This document shows, in pieces, positions 60,852 to 64,000 of a stretch of DNA of 64,000 nt (the stretch's first letter is position 1; every line of letters starts with the position of its first letter). This stretch comes from Helicostylum pulchrum (taxonomy: Eukaryota; Mucoromycota; Mucoromycetes; Mucorales; Mucoraceae): assembly GCA_025677825.1 (NCBI GenBank), contig JAIXMO010000001.1:806001-870000 (forward strand). Direction: 5' to 3'. The notes under the pieces were generated by a model. It had not been told where the DNA came from and ran no database searches. It saw only the letters and a list, made by a program, of their open reading frames with translations. The position numbers and the translations under genes are program-made.

Positions 60852-62314
60852 ATGGACCCAATCGCCTTTTTTGACCATTTAGCAGCAAACAGCACAACGT
60901 CGCGATCTTCTCATTCCGAAGTTCGGTCAGCACCTGTTATAAGTTTAGATACTGTGAGGCAAAGTCAAGAAGGGACCTGGAACCATTTTATCCAGTCGTA
61001 TCGAACCGAAGCAAAAGGTAAAACATAAGCTTAGAATTCAAGAGTAAAAAAAAAAAAACTGAAAAAGGTAGTAGTATTGAGTGATTACTTGAAGGACCAA
61101 TTTGTAGCGCTAGATCAAGTTGAAGAATACTTTGACCAATCACATACGAATCTACAGCAAAAGATTGAAACTAGTTTTCAGCAGTTACAAAATGACTTGA
61201 ATCAACATCAGTCGTATATTCAAACAGAAAGGTTGAAGCACGAGCGAGAAAAGGAATTAATTGCTGAAGTTTGTAAATTTCAAGATGAAAAGGTATTTTT
61301 TTTAAAAATGTATGTGTATGTGATGGGTTAAAATATGATTGTGTAGATTAAATTAAATGTTGGTGGCCAATTATTTCAAACTTCGTTGACTACGTTAAGA
61401 AAGGATCCTAATTCTATGTTGGCGCAAATGTTTAGCGGTAAAAAAATTACTCTGTAAAGAGAAATAGCAATTTTCTAATGTGTGTTTGTAGAAAATTCTA
61501 GCTTGAAACCGGATGCAGATAACTCTTACTTTATTGACAGAGACAGCACTTACTTTAGACTGGTATTGAATTATCTTCGAGATTTAAAGGTATATAAAAA
61601 ATGTCTGTGTGTGTGTGTCAACTATAACTTGGTAACTAATTTCTTTTTTTTAGATCCCTGCTGGGATAGTGGATGACCCTAAAGTGTAATATTTTAGCAG
61701 AGTAACGATAATTTGATATTTATTTGGTTTTTTTTTGGTTTGTGTAGCATGGACGAATTAATGCAAGAAGCAAGGTTTTATAAATTAAACGGTAAAATAT
61801 ATATACTTTTGTAACCGTAACTGTTATAGTAATCAAATATATATAAATATATAGACTTGCTTAAATTAAAGTGGAAGGATCTACCTGTCATTTCACAAGG
61901 TAAATATACAAAAAATATAATTTCGTAATTACTGCTGATGTATGACTTTTTTTTTTTTACTTAGAACAACTGCATCAGCTATATCCTCCTATTACTACAA
62001 ACAACGCTCATTATAGAACAACCATCATGCAATTGGAGAGAAAAAACCTATCAAATCTAGACTTTTCCAACTACCACCTCGATCCCAAATCAAAATTCAC
62101 TGAGAGTAACTTGGAAAACGCTAATTTCACACAAACCAAGTTTGGATTTGATTTTGATCACCAAATAGATTTTAGTTGTACATTTCTAACCGGAACTAGG
62201 TTTCCAGTTGATGGTAATCTTATACGAGAAAGGGGGGAAAGAGTGCAAAAAAAGTATATTAAACGTTTTTTTAATCCAGGTGTTCAAATGAAGTTGGAAG
62301 GTGCTATTCTATGA
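60852..62314 (+). CDS. BTB/T1 (KCTD-like) protein with coiled coil
   Basis: Six or seven exons join in phase to about 360 residues. Order: N-terminal Ser-rich segment, a coiled-coil stretch ('VEEYFDQSHTNLQQKIETSF', 'QLQNDLNQHQSYIQTERLKH'), a T1-type BTB domain ('IKLNVGGQLFQTSLTTLRKD', 'MLAQMFS', 'YFIDRDSTYFRLVLNYLRDL'), and a C-terminal part with 'NLSNLDFSNYHLDPKSKFTE' and 'NLENANFTQTKFG', resembling short pentapeptide repeats. T1 BTB proteins form oligomers and often act as Cullin-3 adaptors; a combination with pentapeptide-like repeats is seen in KCTD9. The second exon starts after the AG at 61071-61072 (KVVLSDYL). Exact orthologue not recognised. Confidence 0.8.
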
Positions 62315-62419
62315 TTGGTGCAACCAAGGCTTTGTGACTTTTTTTGATTTTAAAAAAGCTTTTTTTTTTCTTTTTTTTTTCGATTTTTTTTTCTCCTTCC
62401 CTTTTGTCTATAATACGAT

Positions 62420-63342
62420 ATGGTAATAAAGGATTCAGTATTTTAAAAAAGGAAGTAAACTAATACTTTTTATATTGGAAAATAGCCTCAAAACGAGCAT
62501 ATTGAAGAACACATTAAACGACATGGTCGTCGTCTCGATCACGAGGAGCGCAAGTAAGATCTAAGAAAAAAAAAACGATCTAAAAAAAAAAAAGTTTTTA
62601 AAAGACTAACATTTTATATTATTATAATAGACGTAAGAGAGAGGCTCGTTCAGTTCATAAGGCCTCACAATACGCTCAAAAGGTACATGGTTTGAAGGCC
62701 AAGTTACTTAATAAGAGACGTCATGCCGAAAAGATTCAAATGAAGAAGACGATCAAACAACATGAAGAGAAGAATGCCAAGTCGAAATCAGCTGATGCTA
62801 TTCCTGAGGGAGCAGTACCTACTTATCTCTTGGATCGTGAAGGTGAAGATCGTGCCAAGATTTTGAGTAATATGGTAAAGCAAAAGAGAAAGGAAAAGGC
62901 AGGTAAATGGGCAGTACCTTTACCTACAGTTCGTGGTATGGCCGAAGATGAAATGTTCAAGGTTGTAAAGACTGGTAAACATAAGACAAAGCAATGGAAG
63001 CGTTTGGTTACAAAGGCTACGTTTGTTGGTGAAGGTTTCACCCGTAAACCCCCAAAGTACGAGCGTTTCGTTCGCCCTATGGGTCTCCGTTATAAGAAGG
63101 CTCATGTCACACATCCTGAATTAAAGGCTACTTTTTGTTTACCTATTATCGGTGTCAAGAAGAATCCTCAATCACCTCTTTATACCCAACTTGGTGTCAT
63201 TACTAAGGGTACTGTACTCGAAGTGAATGTTTCTGAATTGGGTCTTGTTACTACAGGTGGTAAGGTTGTTTGGGGTAAATATGCTCAAGTTACCAACAAT
63301 CCTGAAAATGATGGTTGTATCAATGCTGTATTACTCGTTTAA
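62420..63342 (+). CDS. NSA2: Ribosome biogenesis protein NSA2
   Basis: Assembly factor of the 60S ribosomal subunit. Three exons: the first coding exon is only the ATG (62420-62422), the intron is 62423-62485, and the second exon starts '[20 protein letters not shown]', which aligns with yeast [21 protein letters not shown]. The third continues '[20 protein letters not shown]', '[10 protein letters not shown]'-like ([10 protein letters not shown]), '[20 protein letters not shown]' and the S8e-like C-terminal domain ending '[15 protein letters not shown]'. Total 260 residues, as in other eukaryotes. The strong family conservation of the N-terminus supports the start-codon-only exon. Confidence 0.95.
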
Positions 63343-63475
63343 AAAAAAAATATTTTTTCCTCTCTTTTTCTTATCTCTTTTTTTGTATATTTTTCCCAAC
63401 TTTTTTTATAAAAATATATATTTGTTTGTTTATTGTGTAATTTATTATGTTGGTAGTTTATTTACAGTTTGTAAT

Positions 63476-64000
63476 TTAGTGTGTACACAAAACTTTAGCA
63501 AATATAGCTGCTAAAGAATTTGTAGATCTATGAATGACATCAGTGATCAAATTGGGTTTCTTATTAGGTTCGGTGAATTTAGTTGGTTCTAGCGAGGAAA
63601 AATCTTGCGCAGGACAATGAGTTTGCGTTGAACATGTTAAATGTAATGGCTTAAGATTAGGAGATAAAGGAGGTGGTGGTGTATTAAAAGTTTCTCGTAG
63701 TGAACTAAAAGATAGTATTTCTTCTTCTTTATTATCATCATCAACTTCTTCTTGAGGATATGATTCAATTTCACTTTGTGGATAACCTGATGAACAACGA
63801 ATAGGTGTAAGTGGCGGTGATGCTGATTTTATATGATCAATAGGTGAATCAGATTCTTGTTCAATTTCTTGATGAGATAGTCTTTCTTTTGTTAAATGAT
63901 AGATGGAAAGTAATGGATGATAAGCAGCCGGAAGTGTTTGAGGATCATCATATTTACCATAGTGGTCATCATGAAGAGTATGTTGTAATTTAGCAACGTA
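63476..64000 (-). CDS. Unknown protein, 3' part only
   Basis: The frame is open on the minus strand from the right edge (64000) to a TAG/TAA-type stop at 63476-63478, giving 174 residues; the start lies outside the window. Codon use is coding-like throughout. It reads 'YVAKLQHTLHDDHYGKYDDP', 'PAAYHPLLSIYHLTKERLSH', an acidic stretch 'QEEVDDDNKEEEILSFSSLR', proline patches ('NTPPPPLSPN'), and ends 'LAAIFAKVLCTH'. Not recognised; a Ser/Pro/acidic disordered tail suggests a regulatory protein. It converges on NSA2 with 133 bp between stops. Confidence 0.75.
   Translation of the reverse strand, partial: YVAKLQHTLHDDHYGKYDDPQTLPAAYHPLLSIYHLTKERLSHQEIEQESDSPIDHIKSASPPLTPIRCSSGYPQSEIESYPQEEVDDDNKEEEILSFSSLRETFNTPPPPLSPNLKPLHLTCSTQTHCPAQDFSSLEPTKFTEPNKKPNLITDVIHRSTNSLAAIFAKVLCTH

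Overview
The window is nuclear DNA of an AT-rich fungus. Genes are short-spaced and split by many 50-130 bp introns with GT..AG ends. Long homopolymer A and T runs fill introns and intergenic DNA. The chitin deacetylase near 28 kb closely resembles the mucoralean (Mucor/Amylomyces-type) enzyme, F-box/LRR genes with Asp/Asn/Tyr-rich tails are present, and small Tc1/mariner-like elements occur. These point to Mucoromycota, probably Mucorales; this placement is inference. No tRNA, rRNA, CRISPR or prokaryotic operon was seen. All gene calls are by eye; coordinates are outer CDS limits including introns.

Layout. 1-4255: gene-poor AT-rich DNA with one MITE-like remnant. 4256-17167: RanBP3/Yrb2 homologue, THADA/Trm732 homologue, then a polarity pair, Bem1-like scaffold followed 209 bp later by RhoGDI. 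17168-20589: gene-free repeat region with a minisatellite and a cluster of direct and inverted repeat units. 20590-24756: mitochondrial Era GTPase (+) whose stop overlaps that of a convergent SH3/EH protein (-), then PPC decarboxylase (-). 25944-29323: small Cys-rich unknown and a GPI-type chitin deacetylase. 29324-34718: F-box gene plus decayed tandem copy. 34719-40671: SEC11, PH protein, membrane protein with acidic tail, glyoxalase II, complex I NDUFB8-like subunit. 41474-49605: one seven-exon minus-strand gene that reads in phase as a glycogenin of about 2,571 residues. 49809-54728: peptidyl-tRNA hydrolase 2, a secreted choice-of-anchor-A protein, branched-chain keto acid dehydrogenase E2. 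54729-55734: MITE-rich spacer. 55735-64000: small Zn-finger-like protein overlapping IMP1 tail to tail, mitochondrial IleRS, BTB/T1-domain protein, NSA2, and a partial unknown gene running off the right end.

Themes. Many genes serve mitochondria (Era, IMP1, IleRS, BCKDH E2, NDUFB8-like), and IMP1 and IleRS share a divergent promoter of about 165 bp. Bem1 and RhoGDI both act on Cdc42/Rho GTPases. The most unusual object is the giant glycogenin: a normal GT8 catalytic domain followed by more than 2,200 residues of His/Glu/Asn repeats, acidic segments, Ser/Thr/Val hexapeptide repeats and a basic Ser/Lys tail.
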